A stretch of 21,054 bases of DNA from contig DUUU01000142.1 of assembly GCA_012841485.1 (NCBI GenBank), positions 1-21,054 on the forward strand. Reading direction: 5' to 3'. The first letter of the stretch is position 1. Every line of letters begins with the position of its first letter. Under the pieces are notes generated by a model that was given only the letters and a program-made list of their open reading frames with translations, did no database searches and was not told the DNA's origin. Position numbers and translations under genes: made by a program. Below are positions 7,377-13,834 of this stretch, one piece after another. This DNA is from Armatimonadota bacterium. GTDB lineage: Bacteria > Armatimonadota > JAAZEB01.

Positions 7377-8414
7377 CTACCGGGCGCGGACCATCCGCGC
7401 CATGGCGATGAAGTTGCGCGCGCCACGTTCGCCATAGGTGCCAGACGCCGTGCCGCCCAGGATGAAGTGGCGGGAGCCGGCAGCCTCCAATCGCTCGCGG
7501 GCGATGGCGCACACCTCTGCCTCGGGCAAGCGGTCGATGATCTCCATGTCATCCAGGTTGCCCACGAGGCAGACGCGGTCACCAATGCGAGCCATCGCCG
7601 CGCGCAGATCCACGTCGCCCCAAGGCGGTGCCTCCAGGGGATCGAGGGCATCCACGCCCAGATCAGCGAGCAGATCCAGATACTCCATCACCTGCCCGTG
7701 GTTGTGGTAGTAGGCCACGGCGCCGCGGGAGTGCATGAGCGCCACGAGCTCGGTGTCGAAGGGGGTCACCAATGCCCGGAACGCCTGGGGACCCAGCTGC
7801 ACGCTCGCGTACTCGCCGCCGATGATCCGGAAGGCATCCACACCTCCGTCTAGCAGGCGCTGAGTGTAATCCAGAAGGCGTTCGGAGGCAACCGCGCACA
7901 GCCTTCGCACCAGATCCGGCGCATCAGCCCATGCCAGGCACAGCTCCTGGGGCGAGAAGAGTGTTGCGGGCAGGCAGATCGCGTTCGGGATGCCGAGCAG
8001 GACGAGGCCTTCCTCGCCGATGTGGTCGCGAAGCTGGTGGAAGCGCGTCAGGTCGATGGCGGGCGGGGTGTAGGGAAGCGAGAGGAACTTCTCAACGTCC
8101 TCCGGCGTCTTGAGGAGAAACTCGGTCTGTGCGGCGGTGAGGGCGGTCCGCCGAAACCGGCGGGTCAGGTCGCCCTTGGGAGTGTGGATCACCGTGCTGG
8201 TCGTGTCGCCTTCGATGGTGGTGGTCGCGGGAACGTCCGTGCCGAGCAACGGGTCGCCCGCGCCGCCGGCATCGATGAAGGGATCCGTTTCGGCGATCAA
8301 CGCGCGCCCGAGGGGGCTCTCTGGCGGCACGCGGCCCATCCCGAAGGGCGCGACAGGGACGCGGTCGACGCGATCGCCACGGATCGCGCCCAGGAGACGC
8401 TGGCGGGAAGTCAT
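7377..8414 (-). CDS. Uroporphyrinogen-decarboxylase (URO-D) family protein, not HemE
   Basis: It encodes about 345 residues. I start at ATG 8414; a TTG immediately before it (8417) is an alternative because AGGAGG sits 7 nt from it. The opening RLLGAIRGDRVDRVPVAPFG, the GGEYASVQLGP segment, GDVDLRAAM and LVGNLDDMEIID are characteristic of the URO-D superfamily. The MRQAGRYLP motif of true HemE is absent, so heme synthesis is unlikely. Relatives include corrinoid:CoM methyltransferases such as MtaA, whose zinc is held by H-x-C and a later Cys. Here the equivalent place reads YYHNHGQV (235-242) and the later segment GGTASGTYG lacks Cys. It is cytosolic, with no signal peptide. A methyl-transfer or demethylation role linked to the adjacent glycan genes is possible but inferred. 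Confidence 0.85.
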   Translation of the reverse strand: MTSRQRLLGAIRGDRVDRVPVAPFGMGRVPPESPLGRALIAETDPFIDAGGAGDPLLGTDVPATTTIEGDTTSTVIHTPKGDLTRRFRRTALTAAQTEFLLKTPEDVEKFLSLPYTPPAIDLTRFHQLRDHIGEEGLVLLGIPNAICLPATLFSPQELCLAWADAPDLVRRLCAVASERLLDYTQRLLDGGVDAFRIIGGEYASVQLGPQAFRALVTPFDTELVALMHSRGAVAYYHNHGQVMEYLDLLADLGVDALDPLEAPPWGDVDLRAAMARIGDRVCLVGNLDDMEIIDRLPEAEVCAIARERLEAAGSRHFILGGTASGTYGERGARNFIAMARMVRAR

Positions 8415-8752
8415 CAATCCTCCACCTCCTCACCGAGGATGGCCGGACGGCGCGCCATTCACGACCGCTCGGATACCGGGTGATGGGCCGCAGACGATGC
8501 CAGTGAACACCATGGGAAAGTAACCGTGCGGTCGCTCTCCCTGGCGCCGGTAGCTAGACGGCACGCATTCGTTGAATCTCTACATTCTTCTTCGCGCGTC
8601 CGCTCCCTCCTTCCCGTACCTCCCAGGAGCTCTCAGGAGAGCAGGTACAAGGATTCGGCAAACAAGAGGGGGAACAGATCCCATAGGAGACCACTGGCCG
8701 GCATCTTGCCGCGCAGTCCGTGAACACCGTCGCGAGGGAGGAAGGGAGACCC
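8415..8752. other. Divergent intergenic region
   Basis: These 338 bp separate the leftward URO-D gene from the rightward flavin-reductase-like gene and should hold both promoters. I see no convincing -35/-10 pair on either strand. The one clear structure is the hairpin at 8616-8648. Short open frames here (for example 8526-8723) have no ribosome site and no recognisable protein. Confidence 0.6.
8616..8648. repeat. Two-step inverted repeat in the divergent region
   Basis: GTACCT (8616-8621) pairs with AGGTAC (8643-8648), and GCTCTC (8629-8634) pairs with GAGAGC (8637-8642). The right arms are contiguous and the left arms are separated by CCCAGGA. It could fold in RNA of either strand or bind a regulator. 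It lies 105 nt before ATG 8753. No T-tract adjoins it, and no known riboswitch core is visible. Confidence 0.4.
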
Positions 8753-9328
8753 ATGGTGAAGGAGGAGATCCGCCTGACAGAGCTGTGGCCGGAGACGCTG
8801 CACGCTCTGGAGCATGAGGGGGCGCTGCTCGTCGCCGCCGGCCGCGATGGAAAGCCCAACGCGATGACCATCGGTTGGGGGATGATCGGTACGGTCTGGG
8901 GCCGGCGCATCTTCCTCGTCCTGGTGCGACCCTCGCGACATACCTACGCCCTGATGGAGGAGGCGGATGATTTCACGGTGAACGTGCTGCCCAGGGGACG
9001 GGAGGAGAACGCGAAGCTATGTGGCACGCGCTCCGGGCGAGAGATGGACAAGCTGGCCGCCTGTGGCCTGACGCCCGTGGCGGCGCGCGTGGTGCGGGCT
9101 CCAATCCTTGAAGAGTGCATCATTCACTACGAGTGCCGGACCGTGATGAAGAACGATGTCATCCCCGATGCACTGGCGCCCGAGGTTCGGAAGAGCTGCT
9201 ATCCGCGGGGCGACTTCCATCGGATCTACTATGGCGAGGTGGTCGCCGCCTACGCCGACGCCAACGCGCACGAGCGCGCGACCGGACCGGATAGGACACA
9301 GGATGCCCCGGATCAGAGCAAGTATTGA
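8753..9328 (+). CDS. Flavin reductase-like, FMN-binding split-barrel protein
   Basis: It encodes 191 residues. I prefer ATG 8753 over the in-frame GTG at 8720 because a purine-rich GGAGGAAGGGAG stretch lies just before it and the extra 11 residues add nothing recognisable. The sequence reads ALLVAAGRDGKPNAMTIGWG, then IFLVLVRPSRHTYALMEE, DDFTVNVLP, and later FHRIYYGEVVAAY. This is the typical order of the flavin reductase-like family: an early G-K-x-N-x-M-T strand pair, an S/T-rich flavin phosphate region, FTVNVL, and a final strand H-x-x-x-x-G-E-V. It probably binds FMN and reduces flavin, or acts as a flavoprotein, in the cytosol. Its end overlaps the next gene by 26 bp, implying translational coupling. 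The partner oxidoreductase is not visible. Confidence 0.85.
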   Translation: MVKEEIRLTELWPETLHALEHEGALLVAAGRDGKPNAMTIGWGMIGTVWGRRIFLVLVRPSRHTYALMEEADDFTVNVLPRGREENAKLCGTRSGREMDKLAACGLTPVAARVVRAPILEECIIHYECRTVMKNDVIPDALAPEVRKSCYPRGDFHRIYYGEVVAAYADANAHERATGPDRTQDAPDQSKY

Positions 9329-9785
9329 CATCCAAGCGCCGATAGAGCACGTCTATGCGTTTTGTACCAACCCCCTCAACATGCCGCGCATCTTCCCGAG
9401 GGATGTGCGTGTGGAGGTGATGAAAGAGCCGGTGCAGCCGCTACAGGCCGGCGCGGAGATCGTCCTGCGCTTCCAGCGTGGGCCGGTCTCGTGCCTATGG
9501 GAGAGCCTGGTTACCACCTGCGAGCCGCTCTTCCTCTTTGAGGATATCCAGGTGCGAGGGCCGATGAAGCGGTGGCTGAGCCGGCACTACTTCGAGGAGA
9601 TCACCGAGGGCACGCGCGTTTTGCACGTCATTGATTATCAGTTCCATTTCGGCGCTCTCGGGCGCATCTGTGGCCTGATGGCGGTCGATCCCATCCTGCG
9701 CGGAATCTTCCACCACGCCCACCGCGCCACGAAGGATGTCTGCGAGCAGGACTGGCGGGCACAGGAATCGGGCGCCGAGCGTTGA
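9303..9785 (+). CDS. SRPBCC-family ligand-binding protein (polyketide cyclase/CoxG-like)
   Basis: It encodes 160 residues. ATG 9303 is chosen because the fold begins right there: MPRIRASIDIQAPIEHVYAF is the classic first strand and helix of SRPBCC (START-like) proteins. Upstream residues in this frame are only the out-of-frame end of the preceding gene. Later elements also fit: GAEIVLRF, CLWESLVTTCEP, FEDIQVRGPMKRW, HYFEEITEGTRVLHVIDYQF, and a long C-terminal helix. Such proteins hold hydrophobic ligands in a deep cavity; the ligand is unknown here. The 26-bp overlap with the flavin-reductase-like gene suggests one transcript and perhaps one pathway. Its stop codon overlaps the -35 box of the next gene. 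Confidence 0.85.
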   Translation: MPRIRASIDIQAPIEHVYAFCTNPLNMPRIFPRDVRVEVMKEPVQPLQAGAEIVLRFQRGPVSCLWESLVTTCEPLFLFEDIQVRGPMKRWLSRHYFEEITEGTRVLHVIDYQFHFGALGRICGLMAVDPILRGIFHHAHRATKDVCEQDWRAQESGAER

Positions 9786-9810
9786 CTTGCCTGCCCCCGG
9801 CTCGTATAAT
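9782..9810 (+). promoter_or_regulatory. Near-perfect sigma70 promoter of the aminotransferase gene
   Basis: TTGACT (-35, 9782-9787) and TATAAT (-10, 9805-9810) are 17 bp apart. Counting the last T of the -10 as position -7 puts +1 at 9817, the A of the ATG, so a leaderless transcript is predicted. The -35 overlaps the stop codon TGA (9783-9785) of the upstream SRPBCC gene. Confidence 0.85.
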
Positions 9811-9817
9811 GGGGGCA
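9792..9817. repeat. Inverted repeat framing the -10 box and start codon
   Basis: TGCCCCC (9792-9798) and GGGGGCA (9811-9817) are perfect 7-bp arms around a 12-nt centre that contains TATAAT. This dyad could be an operator for a regulator of the aminotransferase gene. As RNA from upstream transcription, it could instead act as a terminator-like hairpin 6 nt after the SRPBCC stop. Confidence 0.55.
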
Positions 9818-11004
9818 TGACTACCGAGTATCCCACCCCGCCCGCGCCGGCACGGCGCACCGAGGGCTTCACCGAGTCGGTGATCCGTGAGATGACACGC
9901 TTGGCGCACCGCTTCGGCGCCCTCAACCTGGCCCAGGGCTTTCCGGACTTCCCGGCGCCGGAGGCGATCAAGGAAGCCGCCGTGCGCGCCATCATGGCCG
10001 ACGTCAATCAGTATGCCATCACCTGGGGCGCGCCCTCGCTGCGACGCGCGCTCGCCGACAAGTACGCGCGCTACCAGGGCCTGGTGGTTGACCCCGAGCG
10101 CGAGATTACCGTCTGCTGTGGTGCCACCGAGGCGATGATCTCCGCGCTCCTCGCCGTGATCAACCCGGGCGACGAGGTGATTGTCTTCGAGCCGTTCTAC
10201 GAGAACTACGGGCCAGATGCGATCCTCTCCGGGGCGACTCCCCGTTACGTCTCGCTGCACGCGCCCGACTGGCGCATCGATCCGGAGGAGCTGGCGTCCG
10301 CGTTTGGCCCGCGAACCAAAGCGATCATCCTCAACACGCCCAACAACCCCACGGGAAAGGTCTTCTCTCGCGCCGAGCTCGAGATGATCGCGAGCCTGTG
10401 CACGCGCTGGAATGCCCTGGCGGTGACCGACGAGATTTACGAGCACATCGTCTACGACGGAGCGACGCATCTCAGCATCGCCACGCTGCCGGGGATGCGC
10501 GAGCGCACCATCACCATCTCCGGGATCTCGAAGACCTACGCGGTCACCGGCTGGCGCATCGGCTACTGCATCGCGCCGCCACGGCTGACGGATGCCATCC
10601 GGAAGGTGCATGACTTCCTCACCGTGGGAGCGCCGGCCCCGCTTCAGGAGGCCGCGGCAGTCGCCATGGGCTTCGATGCCGCGTACTACGCTGAACTGGC
10701 GCGCGCCTACCAGGAGCGCCGCGACGTGCTGGTGGCTGCCCTCCGCGAGGCGGGTTTTGCCTGCCGCCCGCCCGCCGGCGCCTACTACATCATGGCCGAT
10801 ATCTCAGCCCTTGGCTTCTCGGATGATGTGCAGTGCGCGCGCTGGCTTGTGGAGCACGCGGGCGTCGCCGCCGTGCCCGGGAGCAGCTTCTACCATGCGC
10901 CGGGGAAGGGGAGCCAGCAGGTTCGGTTTGCCTTCCCAAAGCGCCTGGCCACACTGGAGGAGGCGGGACGGCGGCTGCTCAAGGTTCGCGACAGCCTGGG
11001 CTGA
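9817..11004 (+). CDS. Class I/II PLP-dependent aminotransferase (kynurenine/methionine-aminotransferase-like)
   Basis: It encodes 395 residues, a normal length for fold-type I aminotransferases. LNLAQGFPDFPAPEAI (36-51) and NQYAITWGAPSLRRALA (64-80) are typical of the KAT/YbdL/MalY-like branch. NTPNNPTG (173-180) supplies the cofactor-binding Asn, TDEIYEH carries D205 and Y208, SGISKT holds the Schiff-base Lys239, and GWRIGY supplies a phosphate-binding Arg. QVRFAFPKR near the end carries the likely substrate-carboxylate Arg. It transfers amino groups between an amino acid and a 2-oxo acid in the cytosol; the exact substrate cannot be read from sequence. There is no Shine-Dalgarno sequence: the ATG is the predicted transcription start. 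It converges with the NagA-like gene. Confidence 0.93.
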   Translation: MTTEYPTPPAPARRTEGFTESVIREMTRLAHRFGALNLAQGFPDFPAPEAIKEAAVRAIMADVNQYAITWGAPSLRRALADKYARYQGLVVDPEREITVCCGATEAMISALLAVINPGDEVIVFEPFYENYGPDAILSGATPRYVSLHAPDWRIDPEELASAFGPRTKAIILNTPNNPTGKVFSRAELEMIASLCTRWNALAVTDEIYEHIVYDGATHLSIATLPGMRERTITISGISKTYAVTGWRIGYCIAPPRLTDAIRKVHDFLTVGAPAPLQEAAAVAMGFDAAYYAELARAYQERRDVLVAALREAGFACRPPAGAYYIMADISALGFSDDVQCARWLVEHAGVAAVPGSSFYHAPGKGSQQVRFAFPKRLATLEEAGRRLLKVRDSLG

Positions 11005-11011
11005 GAAGATA

Positions 11012-11046
11012 GGAGACACCCTCCCGTGCGACAGAAGGGCGTCTCC
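11012..11046. terminator. Shared hairpin between convergent genes
   Basis: GGAGAC (11012-11017) pairs with GTCTCC (11041-11046). An A/C mismatch follows, then CCCT/AGGG, around a 13-nt loop. It lies 8 nt after the aminotransferase stop and faces the NagA-like stop from the other side, so it could serve both strands. No clear T-tract flanks either side. Confidence 0.5.
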
Positions 11047-11101
11047 ACGCATCACACGTATCTCCCGGAAGGCCTCGATCCCTGGGAGTGACAGGACGCG
11101 C

Positions 11102-12295
11102 TCAGAAGGCCTGCTGGCCCGCGGGACGCATGGCATCCTTCATCTCATCGATGGGAATCAGGCGCCCGCGCACGACGACACTCTCCAGGATGAGCGAGCA
11201 CTCCTGCGCGTTCCACCGGAAGAGCACCAGGTTTGCCTCGCGGCCCGGAGCCACCGTGCCGAGCGTGTCTCCCAGCCCCAGCAGTGTGGCAGGGTTGCGC
11301 GTCGCCATCTGCACGGCCTCTGCCAGCGAGACACCCGCGAAGCGCACGGTGTTTCCGATCCCCTCAGAGAGGATCAACCCGGAGCCCGCGAGGTAGGGCG
11401 TACCCTTCATCTGCACGCGCCCGTTGGGAAGCACCTCGATCTCCCTGCCCTCGGCGGGATAGACGCCAGGGGACAGGCCGGCGGCAGCGACGGCGTCGCT
11501 CACCAGGATTGTGCGATCCACGCCTTTGGCGCGCACCATGGACTTTACCACGGAAGGGGGAAGGTGGTGCCCATCCGCGATGATGCTGGCGCACAGCTCA
11601 TCGGCCGCCAGCTGCTCCCAGATGTAGTTCGGGTGGCGGTCGATGCGCGCGTGCGAGCCGTTGCCAAGGTGCGTCGAGAGGCGGGCGCCGGCGGCGACGG
11701 CATCGCGGATCTGCTCGGGCGTGGCGCCAGTGTGCCCGATTGCCGCGATCACGCCCGATTCAACCAGGCGCTCGATGAAGGGGATCGCGCCCGGATGCTC
11801 GGGGCCCAGGGTGATGATGCCTATCTTGCCTTCGGCGGCGTCCTGGAAGCGCCGGAACTCATCCCAATCGGGCGGGCGCACATGTGGCAGCGGGTGCGCG
11901 CCGCGCGGGCCATCTTCCTTGCCGATGTACGGGCCCTCCAGGTGGTAGCAGGGCACCGCGTGCGCCAACTCCGGGTTGCGTCGCGCCTCGGTCAGCATGC
12001 GCAGAGCATGAATGGTGTTCTCGTGCGAAGTGGTGCAGACCGTTGGGCAGATGAAGAGAACGCCAATCCCTCGCTGTGCGCGGACCACATAGTCGAGTAC
12101 TTCTGGCGTGGTATCAGGCGTACCAAAGCTGAGCCCGCCGTAGCCGTTGATCTGAATATCGATGAAGCCGGGGGCGATCACCAGGTCGGGCGGCGCGCTT
12201 GCGGGGGAAGCGGGACATAGCGAAACAATCTGCTCGCCCTCAATGGTGACCTCCGAGACACCAGTGGTGCCTGCAACCGTTCCGTAAAGCTTCAC
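11102..12295 (-). CDS. nagA: N-acetylglucosamine-6-phosphate deacetylase-like amidohydrolase
   Basis: It encodes 397 residues. GTG 12295 is chosen because GGAGGAG lies 7 nt upstream and a strong promoter starts the RNA only about 18 nt before it; a longer reading to 12343 would precede transcription. APGFIDIQINGYGG (41-54) is the NagA form of the metal-site strand, with Q-x-N instead of H-x-H as in E. coli NagA. Metal and catalytic residues fit: E120 in HLEGPY, H188 in GHTGAT, H209 in STHL, D267 in VSDAVAAAG. The family removes acetate from GlcNAc-6-phosphate in the cytosol. The usual THxxNAM segment reads THLGNGSHARIDRHPN, followed by ADGHHLPP, so this is a divergent subgroup whose substrate may differ. 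No nagB is present here. Confidence 0.85.
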   Translation of the reverse strand: MKLYGTVAGTTGVSEVTIEGEQIVSLCPASPASAPPDLVIAPGFIDIQINGYGGLSFGTPDTTPEVLDYVVRAQRGIGVLFICPTVCTTSHENTIHALRMLTEARRNPELAHAVPCYHLEGPYIGKEDGPRGAHPLPHVRPPDWDEFRRFQDAAEGKIGIITLGPEHPGAIPFIERLVESGVIAAIGHTGATPEQIRDAVAAGARLSTHLGNGSHARIDRHPNYIWEQLAADELCASIIADGHHLPPSVVKSMVRAKGVDRTILVSDAVAAAGLSPGVYPAEGREIEVLPNGRVQMKGTPYLAGSGLILSEGIGNTVRFAGVSLAEAVQMATRNPATLLGLGDTLGTVAPGREANLVLFRWNAQECSLILESVVVRGRLIPIDEMKDAMRPAGQQAF

Positions 12296-12302
12296 GGCCA
12301 AT

Positions 12303-12309
12303 CTCCTCC
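12303..12309 (-). promoter_or_regulatory. Ribosome binding site for the NagA-like gene
   Basis: GGAGGAG on the minus strand lies 7 nt before GTG 12295 and fixes that start over the upstream in-frame codons. Confidence 0.75.
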
Positions 12310-12319
12310 GTTCGCCGCC

Positions 12320-12348
12320 AGTATAGCACAGGGGCCCGAGCAAGTCAA
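12320..12348 (-). promoter_or_regulatory. Sigma70 promoter with extended -10, upstream of the NagA-like gene
   Basis: On the minus strand TTGACT (12348-12343) and TATACT (12325-12320) are 17 bp apart, and TGC directly precedes the -10, an extended -10 element. The predicted start near 12313 gives an 18-nt leader carrying the GGAGGAG site. Confidence 0.82.
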
Positions 12349-12406
12349 CGCGATGGCGCGGCGGGCGCTTCTGAGGGGAATAGGGGGCGACGGCGGCCTC
12401 GATTCA

Positions 12407-12415
12407 TGATATAAT
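12407..12415 (+). promoter_or_regulatory. Extended -10 promoter of glyA
   Basis: TGATATAAT matches TGnTATAAT exactly. No good -35 sits 16-18 bp upstream, which is usual for extended -10 promoters. The predicted start near 12422 leaves a leader of about 42 nt containing AGGAGAGGG (12442-12450). Confidence 0.65.
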
Positions 12416-12463
12416 AGGGGCGGCTATCATGAGTCACGGCCAGGAGAGGGAACAGAACGGACC

Positions 12464-13747
12464 ATGGACCTGAAGGAAATGGCGGGTGGCTCTCCCGCGG
12501 AGACTGCCGCCCGGCCGCTGTCGCAGGTGGATCCAGAGATCGCGCGCGCGATTGACCTGGAGAAGCGGCGGCAGCAGGGTAACATCGAACTCATCGCCTC
12601 GGAGAACTTCGTCTCGCGTGCCGTCCTCGAAGCGCAAGGCAGCATCCTGACGAACAAGTATGCCGAGGGCTATCCCGGACGCCGCTACTACGGCGGCTGC
12701 GAGAACGTCGATATCGCCGAGGAGCTCGCCATTGCGCGTGCCCGAGAGCTTTTTGGCGCCGAGCACGCGAATGTGCAGCCCCACTCCGGGTCGCAGGCAA
12801 ACATGGCCGTTTACTTGACGATGCTTCAGCCGGGCGATACCGTTTTGGGGATGAGCCTGGCGCATGGGGGGCACCTTACCCACGGCAGCCCGGTGAACTT
12901 CTCCGGCAAGCTCTTTAATATCGTTTCTTACGGACTTGATCCCGAGACGGAGCAAATCGACTACGACGCGATGGAGCGCCTCGCAGAGGAGTGCCGTCCG
13001 AAGATGATCATCGCCGGCGCCAGTGCCTACCCGCGCGTCCTCGATTTCGAGCGGTTCCAGGCGGTCGCCCGGAAGGTGGGCGCCGCGCTCATGGTGGATA
13101 TGGCGCACATCGCGGGCCTGGTCGCCGCGGGCGTGCATCCCTCGCCAGTACCCTACGCCGATTTCGTCACCAGCACCACGCACAAGACGCTGCGTGGCCC
13201 CCGAGCAGGCCTCATCCTCTGCAAGCAGCAGTACGCCCAGGCGATTGATAAGATGGTGATGCCGGGGATGCAGGGCGGGCCGCTGATGCACGTCATCGCC
13301 GCCAAAGCCGTCTGCTTCCGTGAAGCCGCCACCGCGGAGTTTCGCGACTATCAGCGTCAGATTGTTCGGAATGCGCGCGCCCTCGCGGAAGCGTTCGTGC
13401 GCCTTGGATTCCGCTTGGTCTCTGGAGGCACCGACAACCACCTGATGCTGGTGGACCTGCGTTCGAAGGGGGTGACCGGCAAAGTCGCCGAGCGCGTGCT
13501 CGACGAGGTCGGCATCACCGTGAACAAGAATATGATCCCCAACGACCCGGAAAAGCCGCTGGTGACTTCCGGGATCCGGGTGGGCACGCCCGCCGTGACG
13601 ACGCGCGGCATGCGCGAGCCGGAGATGCAGAGGATCGTGGAGCTGATCAATGACGCGCTCGCCGGGCGTGAAGATGAAGCGGCGAAGGCGAAAGTGCGCG
13701 AGGCCGTCCGGGAGTTGACCGCGCGCTTTCCGTTGTATACCTGGTAG
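12464..13747 (+). CDS. glyA: Serine hydroxymethyltransferase
   Basis: It encodes 427 residues, close to the bacterial norm with about 15-20 extra N-terminal residues. The enzyme interconverts serine and glycine, passing the one-carbon unit to tetrahydrofolate in the cytosol. Diagnostic segments are present in order: [12 protein letters not shown] (40-51), [15 protein letters not shown] (64-78), [12 protein letters not shown] (106-117), [10 protein letters not shown] (132-141), [14 protein letters not shown] (210-223) and [14 protein letters not shown], whose K241 is the PLP lysine. AGGAGAGGG before the ATG is somewhat far (AGGAG ends 17 nt away), so the start is likely but not certain. It has its own promoter and a long hairpin follows it, so it may be monocistronic. 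Confidence 0.97.
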   Translation: MDLKEMAGGSPAETAARPLSQVDPEIARAIDLEKRRQQGNIELIASENFVSRAVLEAQGSILTNKYAEGYPGRRYYGGCENVDIAEELAIARARELFGAEHANVQPHSGSQANMAVYLTMLQPGDTVLGMSLAHGGHLTHGSPVNFSGKLFNIVSYGLDPETEQIDYDAMERLAEECRPKMIIAGASAYPRVLDFERFQAVARKVGAALMVDMAHIAGLVAAGVHPSPVPYADFVTSTTHKTLRGPRAGLILCKQQYAQAIDKMVMPGMQGGPLMHVIAAKAVCFREAATAEFRDYQRQIVRNARALAEAFVRLGFRLVSGGTDNHLMLVDLRSKGVTGKVAERVLDEVGITVNKNMIPNDPEKPLVTSGIRVGTPAVTTRGMREPEMQRIVELINDALAGREDEAAKAKVREAVRELTARFPLYTW

Positions 13748-13794
13748 CGGGGGAGTGAGGGTGCCGCGAGCGTTATCGCACTGTCACTCCCGCT
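13746..13794 (+). terminator. Long imperfect hairpin after glyA
   Basis: GGGAGTGA (13751-13758) pairs perfectly with TCACTCCC (13784-13791), flanked by AGC/GCT, with a possible inner GTGC/GCAC stem. It begins at the stop codon. There is no T-tract, so termination is inferred from position. Confidence 0.45.
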
Positions 13795-13803
13795 GATCTC
13801 CCA

Positions 13804-13828
13804 TTGACAACGTCCGAGGGGCTAGAAC
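13804..13828 (+). promoter_or_regulatory. Possible promoter of the WecA-like gene
   Basis: A perfect TTGACA (13804-13809) is followed by TAGAAC (13823-13828), 4 of 6 matches to TATAAT, exactly 12 bp before the ATG when measured from its first base. The aminotransferase promoter has the same -10 to ATG distance. The 13-bp spacer is too short for a normal sigma70 promoter, so confidence is low. Confidence 0.3.
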
Positions 13829-13834
13829 TGGGGC

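Noticed and set aside
7377..8414. Call as HemE, uroporphyrinogen decarboxylase of heme synthesis
   Set aside because: The MRQAGRYLP motif is missing and the gene sits among secreted glycan genes.
8629..8660. CTCTCAGG...AGG string resembling the end of a glycine riboswitch
   Set aside because: The required GCCGAAGG-type core and paired first stem are absent upstream, and the downstream gene is not related to glycine.
8720..8752. GTG 8720 as start of the flavin-reductase-like gene
   Set aside because: The added residues are polar and unconserved in appearance, and the purine-rich ribosome site lies after this codon, directly before ATG 8753.
9628..10611. 327-codon minus-strand frame
   Set aside because: It is antisense to the SRPBCC and aminotransferase genes, with no motifs.
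10592..12220. 542-codon plus-strand frame
   Set aside because: It overlaps the aminotransferase end out of frame and runs antisense through the NagA-like gene. Its sequence has no recognisable domain.
12429..12473. 14-codon upstream open frame overlapping the glyA start
   Set aside because: ATG 12429 lies 7 nt from the predicted transcript start with no ribosome site, and the peptide has no regulatory feature such as repeated Ser or Gly codons.
12434..13441. 335-codon minus-strand frame
   Set aside because: It is antisense to glyA, which is unmistakable.
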